A DNA stretch of 64,000 bases from Dyadobacter alkalitolerans DSM 23607. GTDB taxonomy: Bacteria > Bacteroidota > Bacteroidia > Cytophagales > Spirosomataceae. The stretch is from contig NZ_AUAS01000001.1 of NCBI RefSeq assembly GCF_000428845.1, positions 62,001 through 126,000 of the forward strand. Reading direction: 5' to 3'. The number at the start of each line of letters is the position of its first letter. Positions within the stretch are counted from its first letter, which is position 1. Shown piece after piece: positions 16,091-24,894 of this stretch. The notes under the pieces were generated by a model. It had not been told where the DNA came from. It ran no database searches and saw nothing but the letters and a program-made list of their open reading frames with translations. The position numbers were made by a program, and so were the translations under genes.

Positions 16091-17377
16091 ATGTACATGA
16101 GAACTACTTTAAGCTTTTATATCAGTGTTTTAACTGCCTCGTTGCTAGCTGGATGCGCGTCCAACAAGCCGATGAAGCAGTTGCCCGAAGCCCAGGTCCG
16201 CCCCTCTCAGCAATCTGCGCCGGTTAACGAAGAACTTTCTCTGATTGCGATTCAAAGTAAGTACCTGATTAAAGACAGCACACAGACGAAAGTTTACCTT
16301 TACGTGGATGCTTTCAAAGGCAAAAATCCCATCGCTCCTGCTGACTTCATTCGCTTGTATAACCTCAATTACGTCATTTATTCAGATTATGGAACGAGAG
16401 ATCGTCTTGGCTATGGCAATGTAAAGCTGGATTCGTCCAATGTTTCCCAGATCGGACAGAAGATAGTGATCTCCTACGATCTTAAAAGCCCGGATAAGGA
16501 ATATGGTGTTTTGCTAAGTGAAATAAGTCAGACAGGAACATTGAAAAAAGTTCTTAATGATCTCACAATCAGGTTCAAAAAACAGGGTGTTAACGAAACA
16601 TACGGCGTTTACACAGCCAACAGCAATCAGCCGTTGCAAAGGCACTATATCAATTCGAACGAGCCGTTTACATTAAAAAAGGCATCCGGCGGAAGTGAGC
16701 AATTGCAGGTTTTTTATTACAATCACGATTTCGAAGCGGCCGGGTCACCGATGAACATTGCTGCAAAGAATGTTGCCAAGTCGCTTGAAGTTGACAGTTC
16801 TTTTACAATCAGTTCAGATCAGCAGATTACGTTTACGAAGGAAGGTCTCTATAACATCTTTGCAGATACAACACAATCAGAAGGCTTAGGCATACTCGTT
16901 GTCAATGAGCGCTTTCCGAAGATGACACGCCCGCAAAACCTGCTCGGGCCGTTGCTTTACATGAGCACAAACAATGAGATTAATGAAATCAAGAAAGCAG
17001 AAGATTACAAAAAAGCACTGGATAAATATTGGCTGACATTGATGAACGGAAATGCGCCTTTGGCACAGCAATCCATTCGTTCATTTTATGGTCGGGTTGA
17101 AGAAGCAAACCAGCTTTTTACAACATATAAAGAAGGGTGGAAAACCGATAAAGGCATGATTTATATCGTGTTAGGACCACCTGATAAAGTTCAGCGCAGC
17201 AAAGACCGGGAAGTATGGACTTACGATCAACGCGGCAATGCGCAGAACGTCAATTTTACATTTAACAGAAAAAACAATCAATTCGTGGATGATCATTATG
17301 AACTGGTTCGGTACGCCGAATACCAGCCTATTTGGTATCCAGTTGTAGAAGCATGGAGAAACGGCAGTATACGGTAA
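16091..17377 (+). CDS. GWxTD domain lipoprotein
   Basis: About 428 residues. A lipoprotein signal ends in the lipobox LLAGC (Cys about 22), so the protein should be anchored to a membrane. The C-terminal 110 residues are the GWxTD domain: GWKTDKGMIYIVLGPPDKV near 349-367, followed by strands such as REVWTYDQRGN. The middle is beta-rich. GWxTD proteins are found in Bacteroidota and related phyla; function is unknown. Start is either ATG 16091 or ATG 16097; a TTG six codons earlier is less likely. Its 3' end overlaps rlmB by 25 bases, so the two are likely cotranscribed. Confidence 0.85.
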   Translation: MYMRTTLSFYISVLTASLLAGCASNKPMKQLPEAQVRPSQQSAPVNEELSLIAIQSKYLIKDSTQTKVYLYVDAFKGKNPIAPADFIRLYNLNYVIYSDYGTRDRLGYGNVKLDSSNVSQIGQKIVISYDLKSPDKEYGVLLSEISQTGTLKKVLNDLTIRFKKQGVNETYGVYTANSNQPLQRHYINSNEPFTLKKASGGSEQLQVFYYNHDFEAAGSPMNIAAKNVAKSLEVDSSFTISSDQQITFTKEGLYNIFADTTQSEGLGILVVNERFPKMTRPQNLLGPLLYMSTNNEINEIKKAEDYKKALDKYWLTLMNGNAPLAQQSIRSFYGRVEEANQLFTTYKEGWKTDKGMIYIVLGPPDKVQRSKDREVWTYDQRGNAQNVNFTFNRKNNQFVDDHYELVRYAEYQPIWYPVVEAWRNGSIR

Positions 17378-18123
17378 GAAAACCCGCCCCAAGACAGTCC
17401 CAGGCCGATATGGTTTTTGGTACGCAATCAGTATTGGAAACCCTTCGCTCAGGCAAGGAGATAGAAAGATTATTCATTCAGAGAGAGTTCGGACTTGCTG
17501 AAATTGAGAAACTTGCAAAGGAACTAGGCGTTCCCTTCCAGCGGGTTCCGGTTGAAAAGCTTAACCGCGTAACCCGAAAAAATCACCAGGGTGTCATCGC
17601 TTTCGTGTCCCCGATCCAGTATATGCCGCTTCACAACGTGCTCACGCAGGTTTATGAAGAAGGTAAAACACCATTACTGCTTCTTTTAGACAGAATCACA
17701 GACGTAAGGAACTTCGGAGCCATCGCTAGAACCGCAGAATGCGCTGGTGTACAGGCGCTTATAGTACCAACAAAAGGTGGCGCGCAGATCAACGCGGATG
17801 CAATGAAAACGTCATCCGGTGCATTGAACTTCCTGCCCGTTTGCCGTGAGCCTAATCTCTACGAAACCTTGCAATATCTTCGTAATAGTGGTTTGCAAAT
17901 CATCGCTTGTACGGAAAAAACAGAAAAATCACTCTATGAAATAGATTTCTCTATTCCTACGGTTATTATCATGGGCTCTGAAGAAGATGGGATTTCAAAG
18001 GAATTCATCCAGCTAGCTGATTCTGGAGCAAGGATTCCGTTGAACGGACAAGTTGAGTCGCTGAATGTTTCTGTGGCTAGTTCGATTGTCCTTTATGAGG
18101 CTGTGAGGCAGCGGATTAAGTAA
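17353..18123 (+). CDS. rlmB: 23S rRNA (guanosine-2'-O-) methyltransferase RlmB
   Basis: A 256-residue SpoU/TrmH (SPOUT) methyltransferase that likely modifies G2251 of 23S rRNA with SAM. An N-terminal substrate-binding domain starts VFGTQSVLETL (about 17-27). The SPOUT knot motifs follow: LLLLDRITDVRNFGAIARTA (motif 1, Asn-Phe-Gly-Ala), IIMGSEEDGIS (motif 2) and ESLNVSVASSIVLYE (motif 3). The ATG at 17353 lies within the 3' end of the GWxTD gene. Downstream the whole gap to mnmA is filled by a palindromic repeat. Confidence 0.93.
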   Translation: MEKRQYTVRKPAPRQSQADMVFGTQSVLETLRSGKEIERLFIQREFGLAEIEKLAKELGVPFQRVPVEKLNRVTRKNHQGVIAFVSPIQYMPLHNVLTQVYEEGKTPLLLLLDRITDVRNFGAIARTAECAGVQALIVPTKGGAQINADAMKTSSGALNFLPVCREPNLYETLQYLRNSGLQIIACTEKTEKSLYEIDFSIPTVIIMGSEEDGISKEFIQLADSGARIPLNGQVESLNVSVASSIVLYEAVRQRIK

Positions 18124-18135
18124 CATTATAATTCT

Positions 18136-18275
18136 ATGCTTGTCAGCCTGAGCGGAGTCGAAGGCGCGTTACCAAGTGGTAGCGCGCCTTCGACTCCGCT
18201 CAGGCTGACAGGGCGCGCTACTCCTTGGTAACGCGCCTTCGCCCGGTGGCCCGGTCCGCTCAGGCTGACAAGCAT
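18136..18275. repeat. Composite REP-like palindrome filling the rlmB/mnmA gap
   Basis: One left arm (18136-18174, core TGTCAGCCTGAGCGGAGTCG) has two right-arm copies. The near copy (18183-18210) pairs over 28 bases with the left arm and leaves a 14-base loop. The far copy (18224-18275) pairs further, out to ATGCTTG/CAAGCAT and TTACCAAG/CTTGGTAA, but its middle carries CCCGGTGGCCCGGT in place of ACT. The element ends at the mnmA stop codon. It can also serve as terminator for both convergent genes. Confidence 0.85.
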
Positions 18276-19379
18276 TTACTGCCGGAAACTCTTCATAATC
18301 CACCCTCCACCAACCACATCATCTCCTTCATAAAAAACAGCAGCTTGCCCGGGTGCGATGCCGTTTACGCCGTCGTGGAAGCGGGCGATGATTTTGTCTG
18401 GCTCGATTTGCTCGACAATGGCAGGGGTTCCGTCGTGCTTGTAGCGCACTTTGGTAACCGTTTCTAATGGCTTTTCGAGTGAAGCGTATTTCTGCAAATT
18501 CAGCTTGCTAACGTACATTCCGTCCCTGAAAAGGTCCGGTAAGTCGCCTAGCACCACTTCGTTTGTCTCTTTTCTAATCTCAGTAACGAATGCGGGTTTG
18601 CCTAATGCAATGCCCAGGCCTTTACGCTGGCCAACGGTGTAGAACGGATAACCTTCGTGTTTTCCGACGATCGTACCGTCTTCAAAAACGAAATTTCCAC
18701 CTGCCACTTCGGCTTCTAATCCGGGAATTCTTCTTTTCAAAAAGCCCCTGTAATCATTATCCGGGACGAAGCAAATTTCGTAGCTTTCCGATTTGTTGAC
18801 CAGATCAATAAAGCCCCTTTCCCGGGCCATTTCCCGAATTTCTGATTTGTGCAGATAACCTAATGGCAATTTTGTGCGGGCAAGGCTTTCCTGCGAAACA
18901 CCCCATAGCACATAACTCTGATCCTTCCAGCTGTCAATGCCTTTGGAAACATAGTAACGGCCGTCATGGAACTGCATATTGGCATAGTGTCCCGTAGCAA
19001 TGTGCTCGCAATCAAGGCGATCTGCACGTTTCAGTAACGCATCCCATTTAATGTGCGTGTTGCACAAAACACACGGATTAGGCGTGCGGCCTTCCAGATA
19101 TTCGCCTGTAAAATGATCGATCACATAGTCGCCGAATTCAGCGCGTATGTCCAGGATGTAATGTGGGAAACCCAATTCGACTGCGATAGTCCGCGCGTCG
19201 TTGATGGAATCGAGGGAGCAGCAGCCGGTTTCTTTCTTGGTGCCGCCGCTGCTGGCATAATCCCAGGTTTTCATGGTCATGCCGATGACCTCGTAACCCT
19301 CTTCATGTAACATAACAGCTGCAAGAGAGCTGTCAATGCCGCCACTCATGGCGACCAAAATACGTCCGTGTTTGCTCAT
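18276..19379 (-). CDS. mnmA: tRNA-specific 2-thiouridylase MnmA
   Basis: A 367-residue enzyme that thiolates U34 of Lys, Glu and Gln tRNAs with ATP. The PP-loop SGGIDS is at 12-17, the catalytic cysteine is C103 in NPCVLCN, and the second active-site cysteine is C203 in YEICFVPD. A central tRNA-binding part and C-terminal beta barrel follow (VGQRKGLGIALG). Length matches the family. A Bacteroidota promoter lies about 95-125 bases upstream. Its stop codon touches the palindromic element shared with rlmB. Confidence 0.96.
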   Translation of the reverse strand: MSKHGRILVAMSGGIDSSLAAVMLHEEGYEVIGMTMKTWDYASSGGTKKETGCCSLDSINDARTIAVELGFPHYILDIRAEFGDYVIDHFTGEYLEGRTPNPCVLCNTHIKWDALLKRADRLDCEHIATGHYANMQFHDGRYYVSKGIDSWKDQSYVLWGVSQESLARTKLPLGYLHKSEIREMARERGFIDLVNKSESYEICFVPDNDYRGFLKRRIPGLEAEVAGGNFVFEDGTIVGKHEGYPFYTVGQRKGLGIALGKPAFVTEIRKETNEVVLGDLPDLFRDGMYVSKLNLQKYASLEKPLETVTKVRYKHDGTPAIVEQIEPDKIIARFHDGVNGIAPGQAAVFYEGDDVVGGGWIMKSFRQ

Positions 19380-19472
19380 TCCGGGAATCTGCGAAGGTTG
19401 AATGCCTTCCGATTTTGTTTAAGTTGAAATTTTTTAACAGCTATTCAGCCAACATTTGTTCCTTACAAAATG

Positions 19473-19505
19473 CAAAGGTAAGATTTATAATCCGCAGGCC
19501 CGCAA
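19473..19505 (-). promoter_or_regulatory. Bacteroidota promoter for mnmA
   Basis: Minus strand: TTG (19505-19503), 22-base spacer, TACCTTTG (19480-19473) followed by CA. Transcription would give a leader of about 90 bases before the mnmA ATG at 19379. Confidence 0.55.
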
Positions 19506-19510
19506 TTTCA

Positions 19511-20569
19511 CTAAGCATTCACCTGCCGGATGACATTCTTAATATTCAATTCAATAATGTCGGTCATGCTTTCACACCGATGATATTGATTGTCTGAATA
19601 ATGCTTGAACAGCCCTTCCCGAAGCTGGTGAATGTTGTCGATGGTTGAAATGTTGTCCTTGATCGAAACGTCACGAAGTTCTTTGAGCCGGTATCTTTCG
19701 CTTCGGGCCTGGTACATGATCGACGATTGCTCTTCCTGCTGATATTGCAGAACCGTTTTGTCCGTGAGATATTCCATAGCGAGCTCCACATATGGCCGGT
19801 TTTCTTTGAAAAACTGGGGCATATACACTTTAATGTTGCCCTCATAAAATTGCTGGTCAAAGTCGATGGCGCGGAGACGGAACTGGAAATCGTCGAAATC
19901 CGGGGTGATTTGCATGACGAAATTATAGGAACGCATATCGCCAAGCAGCGTGATCATGCAGCGTTCATTGAATTTCACGAATTCTTTGGCGATACGGATG
20001 GGGTTATAATCAGGCTCGCGCAAACGTGTCCTGGCAAATTCATCGCCTGGAATGCCGGCAATGTGCTCTTCGATCAGACTATCGCCATCCACCATATAAT
20101 TGACCTGATTTGGAGAAAAGATTTCCTCCAACTCCAAGCCATAAATCCTGGATGCGTCTGCTTTCTTGACATAAAAATAATCGTAAATGTCATTCAGCCG
20201 GTTTACAATCTTGATCCTGAACGGATTAGAATTTCCGAATTTGCAATAATCAATGCGGTCGATGTATTTGTGCTCAACAATACGCAAGTTACCGGATGCT
20301 TTTAGCATGGCATAAGCTTTTTTTAAGCCGTTATGCAACCTGTCGATTTCATGGGGCGGATAGAGCGGACTTTCCCACAATGTATCCTTGCCATTTTTAT
20401 CCATGACCGGAAAAGACTCATAAAAATTGAGCAGGTCAAGATAGCCCACCGGCAACTTTGCATCTCGCTGGTAAAAACGCAAATATTTCCGCAGCTCCGC
20501 GCTGACGGGATAAATTGGCTTCTTCTTTAAAATTTTAACATCACCATGTTCCATAGAGGAAGTTAACAT
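19511..20569 (-). CDS. Conserved unknown protein with kinase-like motifs
   Basis: A 352-residue protein that I do not recognise as a named family. No signal peptide or membrane segment is seen, so it is probably cytoplasmic. A series resembles a diverged protein-kinase/APH fold: YFYVKKADAS (131-140, possible ATP-site lysine), LELEEIF (145-151, possible helix-C glutamate), a hinge-like EEHIAGIPGDE (167-177), LLGDMRSYNFVMQ (208-220, like the HGDxxxxN catalytic loop with D211 and N216) and RAIDFDQQFYEG (233-244, like the DFG/IDF metal site). The spacing is right for a small lobe plus large lobe, but similarity is weak. It is divergent from mobA, 41 bases away. A second ATG at 20554 is a possible start. 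Confidence 0.5.
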   Translation of the reverse strand: MLTSSMEHGDVKILKKKPIYPVSAELRKYLRFYQRDAKLPVGYLDLLNFYESFPVMDKNGKDTLWESPLYPPHEIDRLHNGLKKAYAMLKASGNLRIVEHKYIDRIDYCKFGNSNPFRIKIVNRLNDIYDYFYVKKADASRIYGLELEEIFSPNQVNYMVDGDSLIEEHIAGIPGDEFARTRLREPDYNPIRIAKEFVKFNERCMITLLGDMRSYNFVMQITPDFDDFQFRLRAIDFDQQFYEGNIKVYMPQFFKENRPYVELAMEYLTDKTVLQYQQEEQSSIMYQARSERYRLKELRDVSIKDNISTIDNIHQLREGLFKHYSDNQYHRCESMTDIIELNIKNVIRQVNA

Positions 20570-20610
20570 TTTATAATGATTAAATTAGACGTGACTTTCG
20601 TTATAGAATT

Positions 20611-21201
20611 ATGGCATTATACGGTTTGGCAGTTTGTGGGGGAAAAAGTCTGCGAATGGGCACGGACAAAAGCCAGCTGCAATATTTCGGCATTCCGCAG
20701 GCTGATCGTGTAGTTAATCTCCTTTCGCCGCTATGTGATGAAGTCTTTCTATCCTGCAACCGCACACAATCTGCGATTTTTGAAAATAAAAAAACACTGG
20801 CCGACTTGCCTGAATATGAAGACATTGGCCCGATGGCCGCTTTACTTTCAGCATTTAAAACTTACCCGAATACAGACTTCCTAATAGCAGGCTGTGACTA
20901 TCCTTTCCTTACAGCGAATGCTCTTTCCCATTTTTTATCCTCTATCCAAAAGGGCGCTATTGCCGCGGCTTTTTACAATTCTGAAGAAAAATATGAGCCG
21001 TTACTGGCTTGGTATGCGCAGGATGCGGCGCCTCTTCTACTCGAACGTTTCGAGCGCGGACAGCACAGTTTGCAGCATTTTTTGAGAGAAATTAATGCTG
21101 AAAAATACATTCCAATATCAGAAAAAGTAATGCTAAGTGTCGATTCTCCTGAGGTTTATGATCAGGTTAAAGCGGCTCTCAATGTTTATTATGAAATTTA
21201 A
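20611..21201 (+). CDS. mobA: Molybdenum cofactor guanylyltransferase-like protein
   Basis: A 196-residue nucleotidyltransferase. The N-terminal loop CGGKSLRMGTDK (9-20) matches the MobA signature for nucleotide binding, ADRVVNLL follows, and D96 in GCDYPFL is the expected metal-binding aspartate. MobA adds GMP to molybdopterin to form the MGD cofactor used by DMSO-reductase-family enzymes. That fits the gene order, since such an enzyme is encoded at 22407. Its end meets or slightly overlaps fdhD. It is the first gene of this molybdenum cluster. Confidence 0.85.
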   Translation: MALYGLAVCGGKSLRMGTDKSQLQYFGIPQADRVVNLLSPLCDEVFLSCNRTQSAIFENKKTLADLPEYEDIGPMAALLSAFKTYPNTDFLIAGCDYPFLTANALSHFLSSIQKGAIAAAFYNSEEKYEPLLAWYAQDAAPLLLERFERGQHSLQHFLREINAEKYIPISEKVMLSVDSPEVYDQVKAALNVYYEI

Positions 21202-22039
21202 TCAAATGGAAATCAATGCGATAGCGCAGCAGCGCATAAGGGTCATAACCAGCAGCGGCCGCAGTGATGAGGAAGACGACCTGGCTGTGGAAGGACCGCT
21301 GGAAATTCAGCTTTCCTACATGGAATCCGGAAAAAAGATCAAAAAAAGTATTTCCGTAACGATGCGGACGCCGGGTAATGACGACGAGCTGGCGGTTGGT
21401 TTTCTGTTTACGGAAGGCATTATTGCAGAAAAAAGCCAGGTTAAGGCGGCTGCAAATGATATTTTTGATGAAAATAAAGTGATTGTCAATCTCGCCGATG
21501 CGTTTGTGCCCGTGATTAATTCGCTGGAAAGGAATTTTTACACCACATCCAGTTGCGGAGTTTGCGGGAAAGCCAGCATTGATGCAATCAAGACGGTTTC
21601 GGCGTATCAAAACAATGATAACACGTTGCTGGTGAGCAAAAAAGTTATCTTTTCGTTGAAAGATCAGCTGAATGTGCAGCAAAGCATTTTTGAAAGCACT
21701 GGCGGACTGCACGCCTCGGCGCTTTTTGATATTAATGGACATTTTATTGCGTTGCGCGAGGATGTGGGCAGGCATAATGCATTGGATAAACTGATTGGAA
21801 ATGCGTTGCTAAACGACCTGCTGCCGCTTGCCGACAAAATCCTGCTTTTGAGCGGACGGGCAAGTTTCGAGTTGATCCAAAAAGCGAGGATGGCCGGCAT
21901 TAAGGTGGTGGCCGCCATTGGTGCGCCGTCCAGTCTGGCCGTGAAACTGGCCGAAGAAAGCAACATGACGCTGATCGGTTTTTTAAAAAATGACAAGTTC
22001 AATATTTACTCAGGTTACGAAAGAATTTCAGAATTATGA
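21191..22039 (+). CDS. fdhD: Formate dehydrogenase accessory sulfurtransferase FdhD
   Basis: About 282 residues. FdhD carries sulfur from the cysteine desulfurase IscS to the bis-MGD cofactor of formate-dehydrogenase-like enzymes. Hallmarks present: SSCGVCGK with the catalytic cysteine pair (about C122 and C125) and REDVGRHNALDK further on, plus TPGNDDELAVGFLF. The ATG at 21191 overlaps the mobA stop by 11 bases; ATG 21206, four bases after that stop, is equally possible. The 3' end overlaps the next gene by ATGA. Context (mobA before, FdhF-like enzyme after) supports the function. Confidence 0.93.
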   Translation: MKFNQMEINAIAQQRIRVITSSGRSDEEDDLAVEGPLEIQLSYMESGKKIKKSISVTMRTPGNDDELAVGFLFTEGIIAEKSQVKAAANDIFDENKVIVNLADAFVPVINSLERNFYTTSSCGVCGKASIDAIKTVSAYQNNDNTLLVSKKVIFSLKDQLNVQQSIFESTGGLHASALFDINGHFIALREDVGRHNALDKLIGNALLNDLLPLADKILLLSGRASFELIQKARMAGIKVVAAIGAPSSLAVKLAEESNMTLIGFLKNDKFNIYSGYERISEL

Positions 22040-22404
22040 AAATACGCATTCAACGCAATTCTGTGCGTTATAGATTGAGCAGGACTGATATCCAAAAACT
22101 CAGTACAGAAGGTTATCTCGAAGAAGTCACGCCATTTGGTGATTCTCTTTTTATTTATGGCGTAAAAAAATCTGCTGACGTCTCCGAGCTTACCGCAGAT
22201 TTCCAGAATGGTAAAATCTTGTTACACATTCCCGAGCAACTGACCGACGGCTGGGCGGATAATAATGTTGTGGGTTATGACGGAGAAATGTTGTTTGGCA
22301 ACAATGGCAGCTTGAAATTACTGATTGAGAAAGATTTCAAATGTCTGGATAATGTTACTGAGGATCAATCGGATAATTATGAAAACCCTGCAAAAACCTG
22401 TTAA
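22036..22404 (+). CDS. Small conserved protein in the fdhD/oxidoreductase operon (possibly DUF7009)
   Basis: A 122-residue soluble protein, overlapping fdhD by ATGA and ending two bases before the oxidoreductase start. It begins MKIRIQRNSVRYRLSRTDI, then alternates short strands and turns (GYLEEVTPFGDSLFIYGVKK, HIPEQLTDGWADNN), and contains KDFKCLDN with a cysteine near 103. I associate this pattern with the Bacteroidota family DUF7009, with limited certainty. Its tight placement between a cofactor-sulfuration protein and a molybdenum enzyme suggests a helper role for that enzyme, which is inference. Confidence 0.7.
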   Translation: MKIRIQRNSVRYRLSRTDIQKLSTEGYLEEVTPFGDSLFIYGVKKSADVSELTADFQNGKILLHIPEQLTDGWADNNVVGYDGEMLFGNNGSLKLLIEKDFKCLDNVTEDQSDNYENPAKTC

Positions 22405-22406
22405 TC

Positions 22407-24719
22407 ATGCCCTATGACCAGCGTAATGTTCCCGGGGCTGAAAATCCTGATAAATTAACCGGCCTCAAAAAAACGGAGATCAAAAAAGTGGCGGCCGGCA
22501 TTCCGGCTGTTGTTTCCAGTTTCCAGAAAACCATTAGCGAGGCAGGTGTGCAGCGTGGCATGAAAGCACTTTTTAATCTGAATAAAAAAGGTGGTTTTGA
22601 CTGCCCAAGCTGCGCATGGCCCGATCCGGACGATGAGCGCTCGGGCATTGCGGAATATTGTGAAAATGGCGCCAGGGCAGTTGCCGAGGAAGCAACATTG
22701 AAGAAATTGGACGCGGCATTCTTCGCTCAGAATTCGGTGGAAGCATTAGGAAAGCTGTCTGATTATGAAATTGGCGGCAAAGGCCGGATTGCCGCGCCAA
22801 TGTTCCTACCGCCAGGCGGGAAGTTTTACCAGCCCATTTCCTGGAAAGCTGCTTTTGAAAAAATTGCGTTGGAACTGAACCGGTTGGCATCGCCAGACGA
22901 AGCCGTTTTCTACACTTCCGGCCGGACAAGTAATGAAGCCGCCTTCCTATATCAACTTTTTGTACGCGAATTTGGTACGAATAATCTCCCCGATTGCAGT
23001 AATATGTGCCACGAAAGCAGCGGCGTTGCTTTGGGGGAATCGCTGGGCATCGGGAAAGGCTCCGTGAAGCTCGATGATTTTTACGAAGCCGAGGTCATTA
23101 TGATTTTAGGGCAGAATCCAGGGACCAATCATCCACGCATGCTTACCGCTTTGCAAAAGGCGAAAGCGAATGGCGCGACGATCATTTCAATTAATCCTTT
23201 GCCTGAAACGGGTTTGATGGGTTTCAACAATCCGCAGACAGTTCAGGGAATTTTAGGGGCTAATCCCGCACTGACCGACATTTTCCTGCAAGTAAAAATC
23301 AACGGTGATCTGGCATTGCTGAAAGCTATCGAAATACTGCTGCTTAAAGAAGAGGAACGCAATCCGGGAATGGTGTTCGACCGAAACTTCATAGCAAATA
23401 ATACAGCAGGTTATAACGACTTCATCCAGCATCTGAAAGAATTGGATGCGCAGGAACTCGCACGCATCAGCGGCATCTCGCTAGGCCAGATTCAGCAGGT
23501 TGCGGACGTTTTGGCCGGAAAAAGCAAGATTATCGCGTGTTGGGCCATGGGCCTAACGCAGCACAAGAATGCAGTGGACACGATCAAAGAAATTGTAAAC
23601 CTGCTGTTGCTGAAAGGCAGCATTGGGAAACCGGGGGCAGGCACATGCCCTGTACGCGGCCATAGCAATGTGCAAGGCGACCGGACGATGGGAATTTTTG
23701 AGAAGCCAACGGTCCAGTTCCTGGATTCCATTGAGCGCAATTTTCATTTTTCTCCTCCCAGAAAACACGGATTCGACGTGGTAGAGTCCATTAAGGCCAT
23801 GCATGAAGGCAGTGCCAAGGTATTTTTTGCTATGGGGGGCAACTTTCTGAGTGCTACGCCGGATACAAGATTTACAGCCGAAGCGCTCAGCAAATGCCGA
23901 CTGACAGTACACGTTTCGACCAAGCTGAACCGGAGCCACTTGGTAACGGGTGAACAGGCGCTGATCCTTCCTTGCCTGGGAAGAAGCGATATGGACATGC
24001 ATAAGGATGAAAGCAGGTTTATTTCCTGTGAAAATTCAATGGGCGTAATTCAGCTTTCCAAGGGCGTTTTGCCGCCGGTTTCGGATCAGTTACTGAGTGA
24101 GCCGGTGATTATTTGCAGGCTGGCAAAAGCTGTTTTGGGCCGAAAAAGCCAGATTAACTGGGACATTTACGCCGAAGATTATGACGTGATCCGCGCCGAC
24201 ATTGAAAGGACAATTCCAGGCTTTGACAATTATAATGAGCGCGTTCGCGTGCCAGGCGGATTTTATTTACCCAATTGCAACCGGGACGGATATTTTGACA
24301 CATTGTCTCAAAAAGCGCATTTCAATATCGGCAAGCTCTTTGATCCTGAACTGAAAGAGGATGAGCTGATGATGATGACCATCCGCAGCCACGACCAGTT
24401 CAACACCACAATTTACGGCCTGAATGATCGTTATCGAGGCATTCACAACGAGCGGCGCGTGATTTTGATGAACGAAAATGACATCGCAAAACGGGATTTG
24501 AAAAGCGGCGATCTGGTGGATCTTTACAACCATTATGATGGCATTGAGCGGGTTGCGTATAAGTTCGTCGCGGTCCCCTACCCGATTCCGGAAGGTTGCG
24601 CAGCCACTTATTTTCCCGAAACGAATGTCCTGGTTCCCATTAACAGCGTGGCAGACAAAAGCAACACGCCGACTTCCAAAATGGTTATTCTCACAATTCG
24701 CAAGCATTTAAGCGCATGA
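22407..24719 (+). CDS. FdhF/YdeP family molybdopterin oxidoreductase
   Basis: A 770-residue DMSO-reductase-superfamily enzyme of the YdeP branch. The N-terminus has CPSC (C66, C69) and C85, a reduced set compared with a full four-cysteine Fe-S motif. ISWKAAFEKIA (144-154) and SNMCHESSG with C201 as likely Mo ligand follow; GQNPGTNHP, CPVRGHSNVQGDRTMG and a C-terminal MGD-binding domain (FNTTIYGLNDRYRG) complete the fold. YdeP-like proteins resemble formate dehydrogenases, but their substrate is not settled; E. coli YdeP is tied to acid resistance. No electron-transfer subunit is encoded nearby. It ends the mobA-fdhD operon. Confidence 0.9.
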   Translation: MPYDQRNVPGAENPDKLTGLKKTEIKKVAAGIPAVVSSFQKTISEAGVQRGMKALFNLNKKGGFDCPSCAWPDPDDERSGIAEYCENGARAVAEEATLKKLDAAFFAQNSVEALGKLSDYEIGGKGRIAAPMFLPPGGKFYQPISWKAAFEKIALELNRLASPDEAVFYTSGRTSNEAAFLYQLFVREFGTNNLPDCSNMCHESSGVALGESLGIGKGSVKLDDFYEAEVIMILGQNPGTNHPRMLTALQKAKANGATIISINPLPETGLMGFNNPQTVQGILGANPALTDIFLQVKINGDLALLKAIEILLLKEEERNPGMVFDRNFIANNTAGYNDFIQHLKELDAQELARISGISLGQIQQVADVLAGKSKIIACWAMGLTQHKNAVDTIKEIVNLLLLKGSIGKPGAGTCPVRGHSNVQGDRTMGIFEKPTVQFLDSIERNFHFSPPRKHGFDVVESIKAMHEGSAKVFFAMGGNFLSATPDTRFTAEALSKCRLTVHVSTKLNRSHLVTGEQALILPCLGRSDMDMHKDESRFISCENSMGVIQLSKGVLPPVSDQLLSEPVIICRLAKAVLGRKSQINWDIYAEDYDVIRADIERTIPGFDNYNERVRVPGGFYLPNCNRDGYFDTLSQKAHFNIGKLFDPELKEDELMMMTIRSHDQFNTTIYGLNDRYRGIHNERRVILMNENDIAKRDLKSGDLVDLYNHYDGIERVAYKFVAVPYPIPEGCAATYFPETNVLVPINSVADKSNTPTSKMVILTIRKHLSA

Positions 24720-24894
24720 GTCATTAAAACGGAGTATAAAAAGATTCGACTGGCAGGATGATGCTTTTTGAAACTTAACATTGAGCTAACACCGCTGACC
24801 GAAACTAGCTTTAATTTTCGAATCCGCTTTGGACCATGGTTCAGGGTAAATTCAGGTTAATGTGTTCTTTTTATATAAGTCCAAATTTAAAAAA

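Noticed and set aside
19727..20305. 192-codon open frame on the plus strand
   Set aside because: It is antisense to the kinase-like gene; the minus frame is longer, has coherent motifs and a natural start, while this one looks like a shadow.
23553..24002. 149-codon minus-strand frame inside the molybdopterin oxidoreductase
   Set aside because: Antisense to a strongly supported enzyme; no motifs.
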